Below are positions 55,412-64,000 of a stretch of 64,000 nucleotides of DNA, piece after piece. The stretch is from assembly GCF_009296315.1 (NCBI RefSeq), contig NZ_WHLY01000001.1:149721-213720 (forward strand), read 5' to 3'. Source of the DNA: Salmonirosea aquatica (lineage in GTDB: Bacteria > Bacteroidota > Bacteroidia > Cytophagales > Spirosomataceae). A model generated the notes under the pieces. That model worked only from the letters and a program-made list of their open reading frames with translations, was not told the DNA's origin and made no database searches. Position 1 is the first letter of the stretch, and each line of letters starts with the position of its first letter. The position numbers and the translations under genes were made by a program.

Positions 55412-57266
55412 TGGGGAACCCGGTCGATAAGTTTGTCCTCACCCGAGAGCAGGTGCACTTTTCCCGAACTGGCCGTATTCTTGAACTGTACCTGCTGGCG
55501 GAAGGTGTTGCCGCCGATGCTGCCGTCGTCCCCGTTCCCTGTCTTCCAGATCACCGCGGGTTTCATGAACGTAGTGTAGTTGGAGCCGAACCGGGGGACC
55601 CTGATCGTCACGGGTCCCTCGAAGAGGCAGTTGTCCTTCAGAAGTAGCCGCATCCTGGGGTGGGCCGAAACCAGCGTCCGGCTCGGCCAGGTGTCATGGA
55701 ACCTGCTGTGGGAGAATACCAGGTCCCCGCTTTCGAAGCCGGAAATGTCCACGGCATCCAGGAGTTCGGTTGGCCCGTAGCTGCCGATGTGGATTTGGTT
55801 GGAGTCCGGGCCGGCCTCCAGACGGACCGGCCCTTCGAAGGTACTGCCGTTCAGTAACCCGATTTTGAAGTAGCCGCCCCGTAGGCTGCCGGGTGTCAGC
55901 CACTGCCCGTTGCCATTCATCACGATGCGGACGCTGTCCTTGTAAGTGTCACGAAACTTGGTGCCGAACCCCCAGTCGTAGCCCGCAGAGTTGATCAGCT
56001 CGACCGGCTTGTGGAAGGTGTTTCCGCCCGCGCTGTCAGACCCGGCGGCATAACCGTCACGGTTGAGGATGACCCTGCCGTTGTAGACAGTGGCGGCGGA
56101 AGCGACGTTATCCGCTTTGATATGGAGGCTCCCGTTGACGGTGCAATTGGCCAGGCTTATGCGCGTTCCCTCCACGGCTGTGGCCGGGTGGGTGGCGGCG
56201 GCCAATTCCGTATGGGGGTGTTGATGATGCTGTTGATGAAGCTTATGCTCCCCTTTGACAGCCCCGCGCCACTGAGTCTGACCGTGGAAAGGGTGTCGAT
56301 CAGGGAGCCGCTGGAAGACGCGGATAGAAATCCCTGATATTCGGAGGTATAGTTGCTGCCAAAAGCAACACTGCCTTCTGACTGGTCGACGTTGATGTCT
56401 TTGCTGAAGCGTATCAGGCTTGATTTCGCGTCTCCAGAAGGATTGTTTGTGAAATCACCCCACGCAGCGACTTCAAATCTCCCCCCCTGATTGTTCAGAG
56501 AGACCGGTCCCTCGAAATTCACGAAAGACTTGGGATAAAACTCGGTCCTGGGGGTAAGGAAGACGTTGACACTGTCCTTGAAAATCGAAGTGCCCCCCCG
56601 CTGTGAAAAGTAAACCCTGGTCTGGTTTGGGCCGGGATTGCTCAGGATGAAATCGACCTTCTTTTCGAAAAGGGTGGTGGAGGCGAAGGTGCCGATGTTC
56701 AGGTCACCCACTCCGTCCACAATGAACTTGACATTCCCCTTGAAGGTGTCGTTTGCATTGTATGAAATGTACACCCCCGAATTCCTCGGCCACCAGTTGT
56801 ATTGATTAGCCTTGGATGTGACATGCATAACCACATCCCCGCCATAGGTGATCCCGAACAGCCTCCCGTATTCCAGGTCGATGTTTATTGGCCCCTGGAT
56901 GTACGTGCCGTAAAGCGGGTTGATCCCCGTCACCTTGAGCTTCCCGTTGTCTGAGACAATCGTGCCCCAGAGGGTGTCCATCTCGTCGGCCTCAAGGGTG
57001 TGGCTTCCGATCGTTATCTGGTAAGTCTGTAATCTAAAATAGCGCACTTTAACTGAACTGCTCAGCACGGGGTAACGGCCGTCACTGGCTGCCTGTATTA
57101 TCCGGACAAAACTCGTATCCACCGGCACGGCGTGGGTACTCCAGTTGTCAGGTTCATTCCACTCGGTGCTCACCGTGCCGGTCCAGTCCACGTACTGGGC
57201 GACTGCTGTTGGTGGTAGCAGCAGGCACGCCGCCGCCAGCATCAAAACAATGGATAGTTTCTTCAT
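55408..57266 (-). pseudogene. Secreted beta-rich surface protein, single frameshift
   Basis: The upstream part starts at ATG 57266 with a signal peptide (MKKLSIVLMLAAACLLLPPT, ending AVAQ) and a WTGTVSTEWNEPDNWST block like that of the RHS protein. Many beta repeats follow (NDTFKGNVKFIVDGVG; TTLFEKKVDFILSNPG; KDSVNVFLTPRTEFYP). At the G5 run 56214-56218 the frame is lost; with one more base it continues ELAAATHPATAVEGTRISL and more repeats (TYKDSVRIVMNGNG; GGNTFRQQVQFKN) to the TGA at 55408. Total about 620 residues. No family is recognised; a beta-helix-like surface scaffold is likely. It is coupled to the RHS gene. Confidence 0.7.
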
Positions 57267-57274
57267 TCTGTATT

Positions 57275-58387
57275 TCAGTTGTTGATAATTACCTTCCCGT
57301 TGGTCACGTGTACGGACACTTTCGGTCCGCCTTTGCCAATCACCACGCTGTTGGTGGTCTCGCGGATGTTGACCGTTCCGTCGCCCCAGCCGTTGTCCCC
57401 CACCGTGGCCTTGCCCAGGGCTACCTTGCTCAGGATGGGGGCTTCCCCACCCGCCGGGTTGGTCTCCGTGATCCATATCTCCAGGCTGCCCGCGAAGTTC
57501 TTGGCCAGTTCGAGTGTCACATCGCCGTTGCTCGTTTCGATGTCCACCGTCTGGCTCTCGTCCTTCCTGTCGGCGAACCTGGCCAGTTGCACGGCTACGT
57601 TCCCCCGGTTGCGCAGGGAGAGTGGGGCGGCCAACCCACGGATGGCGATCGAGGCCGTCTCGGCCCGGATGGTGAGCGGCTGGCCGATGTCGGTGACCGA
57701 AAGCGAGCCCTTGCCCAGCTGAACCTTGCCCCCGTAGGGCGCGGAGGTTATTTCAATCTCCCCCGCCGGCAATTCGATATCCAGCGGCTTAGGACTTTTC
57801 TTGTAATAGTTTGCTCCAATAAGTAATGAAATCTTCCCCTGGGGGGCATGGGTGGCGATCAGGCCCGTGACATCCGTCAGCCGGATGCTGCCCTGGCGGG
57901 CGATGAGCATCCCCCGGGCCTCTACGCCCGTGGCGGTGATGTCCCCCTGCTCGCTGACCAGCTCGACCTCACCCTTGAGGTCGTTGAGCGCCAACGCACC
58001 GCTCTGCATGTGGCCCGAGAGGTAGGCGTTCACCCCGCTGATCGTCACGTCGCCCTTTTGGGTGCGCAGGCTCACCAGCGAGCGGTCCGGAATGTCGATG
58101 CCCAGTTTTTCGTGCCGCTTGCTGGCCCTGGCCTCGGTCTTGGTGGTGAACACCTTGGTTTCCCTTCCACTGCTGGATTGTCTGACCAGCCTGTCGTTGG
58201 CCGGGTTCTGGGCCTTGTTGGTGGTGGCTTTGGAGGTGGCCGGCACCCCATTCAGCGTGAGCTCGCCATCCGTGTTGAGGAGGATCTCGATGTTTTCGGG
58301 AGCACCCGCCGGCTCGGCCTTCTGGGCCAGAGTGGGGGAAAAGGGTGCCGAAGTAAGGGCCAGTACGACCAGGTAGAGGTAGCGCAT
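57275..58387 (-). CDS. Secreted DUF4097/GIN-like beta-solenoid protein
   Basis: A 370-residue protein with signal peptide (1-21, ending FSPTLAQ). From about residue 105 it is made of short repeating strands in which the pattern G-x-I/V-x-(I/L)-(S/T)-x-V recurs (LRTQKGDVTISGVNAYL; VSEQGDITATGVEARG; ARQGSIRLTDVTGL), as in DUF4097/GIN (putative adhesin) beta-solenoids. It is the first gene of the leftward locus and 8 bp before the next start, so it is probably co-transcribed with the RHS protein. A role in surface assembly is inferred from company only. Confidence 0.75.
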   Translation of the reverse strand: MRYLYLVVLALTSAPFSPTLAQKAEPAGAPENIEILLNTDGELTLNGVPATSKATTNKAQNPANDRLVRQSSSGRETKVFTTKTEARASKRHEKLGIDIPDRSLVSLRTQKGDVTISGVNAYLSGHMQSGALALNDLKGEVELVSEQGDITATGVEARGMLIARQGSIRLTDVTGLIATHAPQGKISLLIGANYYKKSPKPLDIELPAGEIEITSAPYGGKVQLGKGSLSVTDIGQPLTIRAETASIAIRGLAAPLSLRNRGNVAVQLARFADRKDESQTVDIETSNGDVTLELAKNFAGSLEIWITETNPAGGEAPILSKVALGKATVGDNGWGDGTVNIRETTNSVVIGKGGPKVSVHVTNGKVIINN

Positions 58388-59708
58388 GAAGAAGGGGTGT
58401 GGGTGTGAAACGGTTTAGGTATGAATGGTGCTACTTTGACAAAAAGTGGATACAAATTATGAATTTAAATCAACATCTCTATATCACTCCGCTGTAAATG
58501 TAAGCCTATTATTAATAAACCAAAATAAATTTGAAACTTTTTTTCAGTTTGTTCGTTATGGCAATTCACGCATCAAAAACTGAAATTTGCAGAATTTTAT
58601 ATTAAAATATTAGAAAAAGCGCTTCCAAAACACTGTCTGGCTGGCTTTACTACCACACGGTAATACATGCGATCTAACAGGTTACTTAATTAGGAAAATC
58701 ATATCCTAATTCGATTCCAATGGTAGGCTCGAAGCAATCCTTCACAAGGCGGGAGCGGGGGCAGTTGCTGTACTTGGCATCATCACCCTGGTGGTTCTTT
58801 AACCTCTACACGGCTCTGGTCACTGGGAAGCGTTGGGCACGGTAACCGGTTGGAAGAGCATAAACGCGGATCAGGGCATCCCTTCGTTTAGGTTCAGCCC
58901 GGCGAATAAAAATATGTGGCCAACAAGTACGATATGGTGCCCCATGGGCACCAAGAAAAAGGGAGCTACTGCGAAGAGATATTTCTAGACAGACGAGATT
59001 CATAACCGGACTATTTCAGTGGCATTCGAGAAGCAGGCATGGATTTCCTTCTGTCCACTTCGCTGCTTCTTCAGACCATTGGCACGACGGCTTTCTTACG
59101 TATCGAATATTCTTTAAGTTGCCCCAGGACGGCATCTGTTCCATGATCCCCCTTGCTGGGCTGTTGGTAAATGGCAAGAGGCGTTGCCCGTTCTTCGGCG
59201 GCCAGGGTTGTCTATGCCGTTTGGGTGCCTCCTGGTGTATCATCTTATTACGGTGCTAGCCTGTTGCCTGGCTTCTGGAACTCCCATATTCGACTTGATT
59301 CGTCTTTATTAGATGCGGCCGAAACCGAACTTCTGCTTTCAGTATGCAAAACTGTACTGAAGGGATGGAAGAGGGCCGCTTCCGGCCTATCCGAAAGGTA
59401 TGATCGATAGGACGTCAAAAAGTCAGGTTCAGAAAGGCATCCTTTCATTTTTTGCTGATCCCACTTGTTGGACCCGGTTTCCAAGGGAGTTTTCGAAGGA
59501 ACCCCTATCCACAGCCTTGGTTCAGAAAGGTATGGCTTATTGGACCTTTGGAAAAGGGCTAATTGATATAGGCTGGGGAATACCGCTAACATTTCAGGGG
59601 TTTTAGATAGCGGAGATTATTTGCACTAAACTTCATACGGAGAACTGAACTTTCATCTTGCACAAATGTGTCTGCGAAGCACGGAACCCCGCTATCTTAA
59701 ACCCCTTG
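58388..59708. other. 1.3-kb gap with only decayed coding traces
   Basis: The first 250 bp are AT-rich and probably hold the promoter of the leftward locus. The remainder is of coding-like composition but full of stops. One minus-strand segment (about 59070-59200) reads LAIYQQPSKGDHGTDAVLGQ, then LKEYSIRKKAVVPMV and a stop, which looks like a real protein C-terminus of unknown family. No intact gene, tRNA or IS end was found. Confidence 0.35.
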
Positions 59709-60263
59709 TTAAAGGTGGTTTCTCATTCTCTCATTGTTTATCAATTGTGCAGACTCTGAGAATCTATATTTGGTATACGCAAATCCAATTTCCCTTGCGA
59801 TGTCCTGAATAGTAGAAAAATAATTGAGCCATGTGTTCAGACTTCCGTCCCCAATCTCTCTGACGATATCGTATTTGTCATTATATCTAATTACTCCAAA
59901 TTCTTCTATTACGTCAAGGTCAGCTATATAGAAATTTGAAATATTCTCTATACACCATTCTAAGTATGGGGCATCGAATGAATAAACTATTCCTACTTCA
60001 TAACCTTTATACATGCCAAAATTCAGTTTCGAATTTTTGAAATAGGCAACCTTGGAAGTCGAAACTTTATTATCCAGATGAGTTGTACTTGAAAATGGAA
60101 GCCATTGTATGGTTCGGTAGATTTTGTCATCCATTTCAGTTTCTTTCGGCTCAACCAAATCTATTGTTGTAATTACACTATATTCTTGATTATCATTACG
60201 CAACAGGGCCCAACAATCCTGAGTCAAAGCTTTTCCCGATTTTACTATTTCAATCCTTTTCAT
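59709..60263 (-). CDS. Hypothetical protein with possible exodeoxyribonuclease X C-terminal-like motif
   Basis: A 184-residue soluble protein, ATG 60263. The segment KLNFGMYKGYEVGIVY with SFDAPYLEWCIENIS resembles the short FGKYKG...YLEW domain found at the C-terminus of exodeoxyribonuclease X-like proteins and in many stand-alone hypothetical proteins. No catalytic site is visible. Low GC content sets it apart from the RHS locus. The resemblance is weak. Confidence 0.6.
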   Translation of the reverse strand: MKRIEIVKSGKALTQDCWALLRNDNQEYSVITTIDLVEPKETEMDDKIYRTIQWLPFSSTTHLDNKVSTSKVAYFKNSKLNFGMYKGYEVGIVYSFDAPYLEWCIENISNFYIADLDVIEEFGVIRYNDKYDIVREIGDGSLNTWLNYFSTIQDIAREIGFAYTKYRFSESAQLINNERMRNHL

Positions 60264-60492
60264 CGAATGGTATTAATCATCTCTAAGGAACAGGGCTTTG
60301 TGCAGGTGTGCCATTCATTGAACGTCAAGCCCGTAACAAAAGCCGATTGAAAAACTGGTGATGAAAATAAGAACAAAAGTCAAATTACTAACGTCCAGCC
60401 CGGAACCGAAGCTAAATAGTGAACTGCTGCCGATGCTGCCAAAGTCCAGCCACACTTGCACAAAACCCCATGTTAGCAGCCGCCTTTCTCTA

Positions 60493-61149
60493 TCACACCT
60501 TAATCACTGTCATTTTGTTGTTAGCTGTTTCAATGAGCAAATTGTCAAGCTGCCGTGGCGTAAGAAGAATTTGATACTGTTCAAAGATTTTCTGCCGAAG
60601 ATAAAAGCACTTATAAACAAAGTTTGAGTATTGCTTGTCAACTGCTTCTTTGTCGGCTAATGCTTTAAAATGTTTTGGAAGCCTTTTTACAAACTGCCTC
60701 ATTGCTGTTACAGCACGGCTATCATAAATAAAAAACAGGTCTGGAAGATGAAAATGTAAATACTTTGAGCTGAATGAACGTTTGTCAAGTTCTGTAATTT
60801 CAAATAATCGTTTTGTCAAGTAGAAATGTGTATTAATAATGTCGGGCAAAGTGTCAGCCGAAAGCTGTTTATTTTTTAAGTCTGCTAAGATTGTGTCAAG
60901 CCGTGAGTTTTTGAACATTGGAACAACTGTGTAAATATAAAAATTATCATTGATGCCGCTCTTGTTTTTTCGTCGTTCTATGGCAGCGGCGTAGGCTCTG
61001 CCAATGAGTAAGGTCTTCGCTAATATTTTTTCGGCTGTGTCATGCTTAAAGTAGTTTGTGCACAAGTCATATAAAACCTGATTGACTAAGTCCCACGGCT
61101 TTTTTGCTAAGCAATTTTCGATCTTTTCTATCGTTAGGGTTGTGTCCAT
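60493..61149 (-). CDS. Hypothetical helical protein, function unknown
   Basis: A 218-residue, Lys-rich, mostly helical protein from ATG 61149. It has no signal peptide or membrane segment. Notable stretches are KTLLIGRAYAAAIERRKN and SSKYLHFHLPDLFFIYDSRA; the latter recurs, as far as I recall, in uncharacterised accessory-region proteins. It sits between another hypothetical gene and an IS630-type element. No family can be assigned. Confidence 0.65.
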   Translation of the reverse strand: MDTTLTIEKIENCLAKKPWDLVNQVLYDLCTNYFKHDTAEKILAKTLLIGRAYAAAIERRKNKSGINDNFYIYTVVPMFKNSRLDTILADLKNKQLSADTLPDIINTHFYLTKRLFEITELDKRSFSSKYLHFHLPDLFFIYDSRAVTAMRQFVKRLPKHFKALADKEAVDKQYSNFVYKCFYLRQKIFEQYQILLTPRQLDNLLIETANNKMTVIKV

Positions 61150-61268
61150 ATAAGGTGGCTGCTAACTTGTAAATATGCGAAAGTTTTGTCGTACTTTTGT
61201 ATCTATTTGTACTATTCTGATGTTTTATTGATCAGTGAATAAATATATTAAGTTTGTACTTTGCAAGA

Positions 61269-62281
61269 ATGAGAGCAAAATACAAACCTAGCGACTACGA
61301 AGCTTTCCGGAAGCGCTGCGTAGAGATGAAAGAAGCTGGCTGGCGTCAGAAGGACATTTCGGCCGCGCTTGGGCTGACCGAAGGCTGGGTCAGCCAGACT
61401 TTAAAGAAGTACCGAGACTCAGGCGCGCAGGGGCTTTTGGCTCGGAAGGCCACCGGTGCCCCGCCTCGAATGACTAGCGATCAATTGGAGAAGCTGGTGG
61501 AGGAACTCAAACGGGGAGCACAACACCATGGGTTCAGCGGAGAGATATGGACCCGACAGCGAGTGAACGCGTTGATTGAAAGGTTGTTCGGTGTAAGCTA
61601 TGACCCGACCCAAGTGGGCCGTATCCTGAAAAGCTGGGATGGGAGCCTGCAAAAACCAGCCAAGAAAGCCCGCCAGCAGAGTACTCAGAAAGTAAATCAG
61701 TGGCGGGAAGAGGTACTTCCAGGACTAAAAAAAAGCTGAGGATGAGAACAGGGTTATCCTATACATTGATGAAGCAGCCTGTTATCTGTTGCCTTTCCTG
61801 AGCCGTACTTGGGCACCCCGAGGGCAGACACCGATCATCGAAGAGAAAGCGGGAAGGGAACATCTAAGTCTGATCGCTGGCTTGGCTCCCAATGGCCGTT
61901 TATACCTCAGTGGGCAGCACAAAGCCTTCGATAGCGACGGGGTAATTGGTTTTTCTAGAGTATCTGTGCCGCAGGTACCGCAAGAAGGATCTGATAGTGG
62001 TATGGGATGGAGCTACGATTCATCGCAGCCAGGCCATTAAAGACTTTTTGAAAAGGAAGCCAGGGAGGATACACTTGGTTGCCTTACCGGGCTACAGTCC
62101 AGAATTGAACCCTGTAGAACTCCTATGGAACCAATTGAAAAAGGAGCTGAAAAATCAGGCGTTTCTGAATTTAAAAGACTTGGTAGAGGCCGCAGTAAGC
62201 AAAGTTGAGGAAATCAGGAATGATGTAGAACTACTCAATTCTTTCTTTCATAAAAAAGAGGTGGCATTCTTTACAAATTAA
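61269..62281 (+). pseudogene. IS630-family transposase, two frameshifts
   Basis: Part one (ATG 61269) is the helix-turn-helix and linker: KEAGWRQKDISAALGLTEGW, GVSYDPTQVGRILKSW. After an A8 run (61727-61734, one base too many) the next frame gives the DDE domain: VILYIDEAACYLLP (first Asp), TWAPRGQTPII. After a T5 run (61950-61954) a further shift gives LIVVWDGATIHRSQAI (second Asp) and YSPELNPVELLWNQLKKEL (Glu). All three catalytic residues survive. IS630 elements often use a programmed shift at A runs, so the first break may be natural; the second is less easily explained. Terminal repeats were not located. Confidence 0.82.
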
Positions 62282-62727
62282 TTCATCTATCAATATTAAA
62301 TTTTAGATGTTGTGTATTTTGAATACCTAATTGTTAAATTGGTAAAAGTCTAGGTCTTTTGCAATCCTGAAAACTACTACACCCATCACCTGGGTCCGTG
62401 TCCCAACAGAACTACTACGTCGAAATGTCAGTGGGGACACAGACCTTTACCTTTGAGTATTGCGATTATTCCAAGATCACAGATTTATTGGCATTGATTA
62501 TATCTGAGGGTAATTCCATTCCCCTTCTAGCTTTTTAAATTACCAAAAAGCCTGTCAGGATAAGTGAACAAGGACACAGACGAAGCATCGAGGCTTACCC
62601 GTGGATATAGACTTGTCCTGATTTTTCTGAGCAAGCATCAAATAGAAATTTGGTGGAAAGCACCGTTATCAAGGTTTTAATGAAACTCAGCAAACCGGCT
62701 CAATCTCTAATCCATTCCCTTTCCATC
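62282..62727. other. Gap between IS630 and IS110 remnants
   Basis: No gene is evident. It should contain the right end of the IS630 element and the left flank of the IS110 element; IS110 elements lack typical inverted repeats, so no boundary can be set. Confidence 0.35.
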
Positions 62728-63735
62728 ATGTACAAATTCGTCATCGGGATCGACATATCCAAGCTCACGCTGGACGCGGCGCTGATCGTCGGTGGTCAGC
62801 CGCAGTCGGCCACCACCACCTGGGCAACACCGTCGAGCAGATCGCACAGCTCTTCTCCGAGTTGGGCAAAGGCCCCGGCTTCTCACTCGATGAGTGCCTG
62901 GTCTGCGTCGAGGCCACCGGCCTTTACGCCCATCCCCTGCTGACCTTCGCCGCGCAGCACGGCGTGAACCTCTGGCTCGAGTCGGCGGTTCGAATCAAGA
63001 AGTCCATCGGCCTGCAACGCGGTAAAAACGACAAGGCCGATGCACTGCGAATCGCAGTCTACGCGGCCAAGAACCAGGAAAACGCCCGCCTGTGGAAACC
63101 CGCCAGCGCCACGCTCACGGCGGTCAAAAACCTGGCCAGCCTTCGCGATAGGCTAATCAAGAGCAAAAACCAACTCACCGTTCCCGTCGAGATTCAGCCA
63201 GATGGGCGACACGCGCACGGCGGCCATGCTGGGCAAGGCCATGAAATCCACGATTCGCTCCCTGGAAGCTGACATCGCCGCCATAGACAAGCAGATAAAA
63301 GCATGATCGACGCGATGAAAACCTCAAAGAACTCTTCGCGTTGGCCACCTCGGTGGTGGGTATCGGTACGCAGACCGCCCTGGCTCTCATGATCTACACC
63401 GACGGCTTCACGCTATTCGCACGCCTAGAAAACTGGCTTGCTATGCCCGGGGTTGCTCCCTTCGTCTATGCCTCGGGCACCAGGGTCAAGGGCAGAACCC
63501 GCGTCTCGAAGATGGCCAACATGGACCTGAAAACCGCCCTGCACATGGCCTCGCTGACGGCCGTCAAGCTCGACGTACAGCTCAAGCCTACTACCAGCGA
63601 AAAGTTGCCGACGGCAAGAGCAAGATGTCGGTTCTCAACGCCGTCAAGGCTAAACTTCTCCACCGAGTCTTGTCAGTGGTCAGACGAAAACAGAAATATG
63701 AAAATTTCGCTAATTTCTCTTTGGTTTTGTCATAG
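62728..63735 (+). pseudogene. IS110-family transposase, multiply frameshifted
   Basis: ATG 62728 begins MYKFVIGIDISKLTLDAAL, the first Asp of the DEDD (RuvC-like) domain. A shift at about 62805 leads to LVCVEATGLYAHPLL (Glu) and KNDKADALRIAVYA (Asp pair). Shifts near 63195 and 63310 are needed to read MGDTARAAMLGK-like codons and then LATSVVGIGTQTALALMI, PGVAPFVYASGTRVKG (the Ser-Gly of the Tnp20 domain) and KTALHMASLTAV. A last change near 63600 leads to the natural end at TAG 63733. At least four disruptions make it inactive. GC content is well above the neighbours. Confidence 0.85.
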
Positions 63736-63777
63736 AAATCACGGAATAGAGACTTAGGCCATGGAATGGGGCTAGGA

Positions 63778-63999
63778 TCAATTATTTCTTTTAATGGGAA
63801 TATCTCTTATTTTTTTATTTCCTGAATTGTAAAAGCTGTTTTTTCTTGAGTGAATCATTGCATGACAATTAGGGCATACAGGGATCAAATCCTTAATTGG
63901 ATCAACATTATATTCATTCCCAATTGATGATATTTGATTAACATGATGAACATGAATAAACCCTTTTCCTACCTCACCAAAATATCTTTCAAAGTTGAA
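63778..63999 (-). CDS. HNH endonuclease, C-terminal part
   Basis: The minus-strand frame is open from the window edge to a TGA at 63778-63780 (73 codons). It reads GFIHVHHVNQISSIGNEY, then VDPIKDLIPVCPNCHAMIH, the standard HNH signature (His-His, Asp-Leu, Cys-x2-Cys-His). Such nucleases occur in restriction and defence settings, often fused to other domains; the N-terminal part is outside the window. Its AT-rich codons differ from the adjoining IS110 remnant. Confidence 0.85.
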   Translation of the reverse strand, partial: FNFERYFGEVGKGFIHVHHVNQISSIGNEYNVDPIKDLIPVCPNCHAMIHSRKNSFYNSGNKKIRDIPIKRNN

Positions 64000-64000
64000 A

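Noticed and set aside
61727..61734. A8 run in the IS630 gene as a programmed -1 frameshift signal
   Set aside because: The DDE frame lies +1 (one base too many), not -1 as in standard IS630 slippage, and a second break follows; plain decay or error is more likely.

Overview
The window looks like a chromosome segment from an aerobic environmental Bacteroidota, most likely order Cytophagales (Spirosomataceae-like: Spirosoma, Dyadobacter, Larkinella and relatives). The basis is two tandem SusC/SusD pairs, a FecI-type sigma factor and FecR beside a SusC that carries an STN domain, a type IX secretion (T9SS) sorting domain, LytTR signalling, Bacteroidota-type RHS proteins and many SPII lipoproteins. 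No rRNA, tRNA or CRISPR array was seen.

Layout. 1-2.9 kb: a partial DUF6567-like lipoprotein, a receiver-domain remnant, and a surface protein with 22 copies of a 17-residue repeat. 3.4-5.5 kb: a gene graveyard (UspA N-terminus, zinc alcohol dehydrogenase, Tn3 transposase, IS1). 5.7-22.3 kb: a glycan-utilisation locus read rightwards: ECF sigma factor, FecR, SusC with STN, SusD, second SusC, second SusD, DUF1735-like lipoprotein, GH99/WbsX-like enzyme (frameshifted), metallophosphoesterase, and EEP-family phosphatase. 22.4-25.2 kb: a truncated 5'-nucleotidase, a tyrosine recombinase with a nested palindrome next to its start, a lone Phd/YefM antitoxin, and a 171-bp MITE-like insertion with 9-bp target duplications. 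25.3-30.6 kb: a LytS/LytTR two-component pair, a 52-residue peptide that could be a RiPP precursor, and a full-length LanB dehydratase with no LanC or transporter beside it. 31.2-35.9 kb: SGNH hydrolase, T9SS-exported acetylesterase and a lipoprotein. 37.4-42.3 kb: a complete QatABCD anti-phage locus, with single-base frameshifts in qatC and qatD. 42.6-58.4 kb: a leftward surface/polymorphic-toxin locus (DUF4097-like protein, secreted beta-rich protein, large PA14-RHS protein with an unrecognised C-terminal toxin, its lipoprotein immunity candidate, a displaced RHS-tip/WHH-nuclease cassette with immunity candidate, an RHS-like protein, and a second repeat-containing surface protein). 59.7-64 kb: two hypothetical genes, broken IS630 and IS110 transposases, and the C-terminal part of an HNH nuclease.

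How the genes may work together. The sigma/FecR/STN-SusC trio suggests that substrate binding at the outer membrane switches on the SusCD locus, whose hydrolase and two phosphatases suggest a (possibly phosphorylated) glycan substrate. The right half is typical accessory DNA: anti-phage defence, contact-dependent competition modules and mobile elements. At least five otherwise good genes are broken by what looks like loss of one base in a short G or C run. This may be sequencing or assembly error, and should be settled before those genes are called dead.
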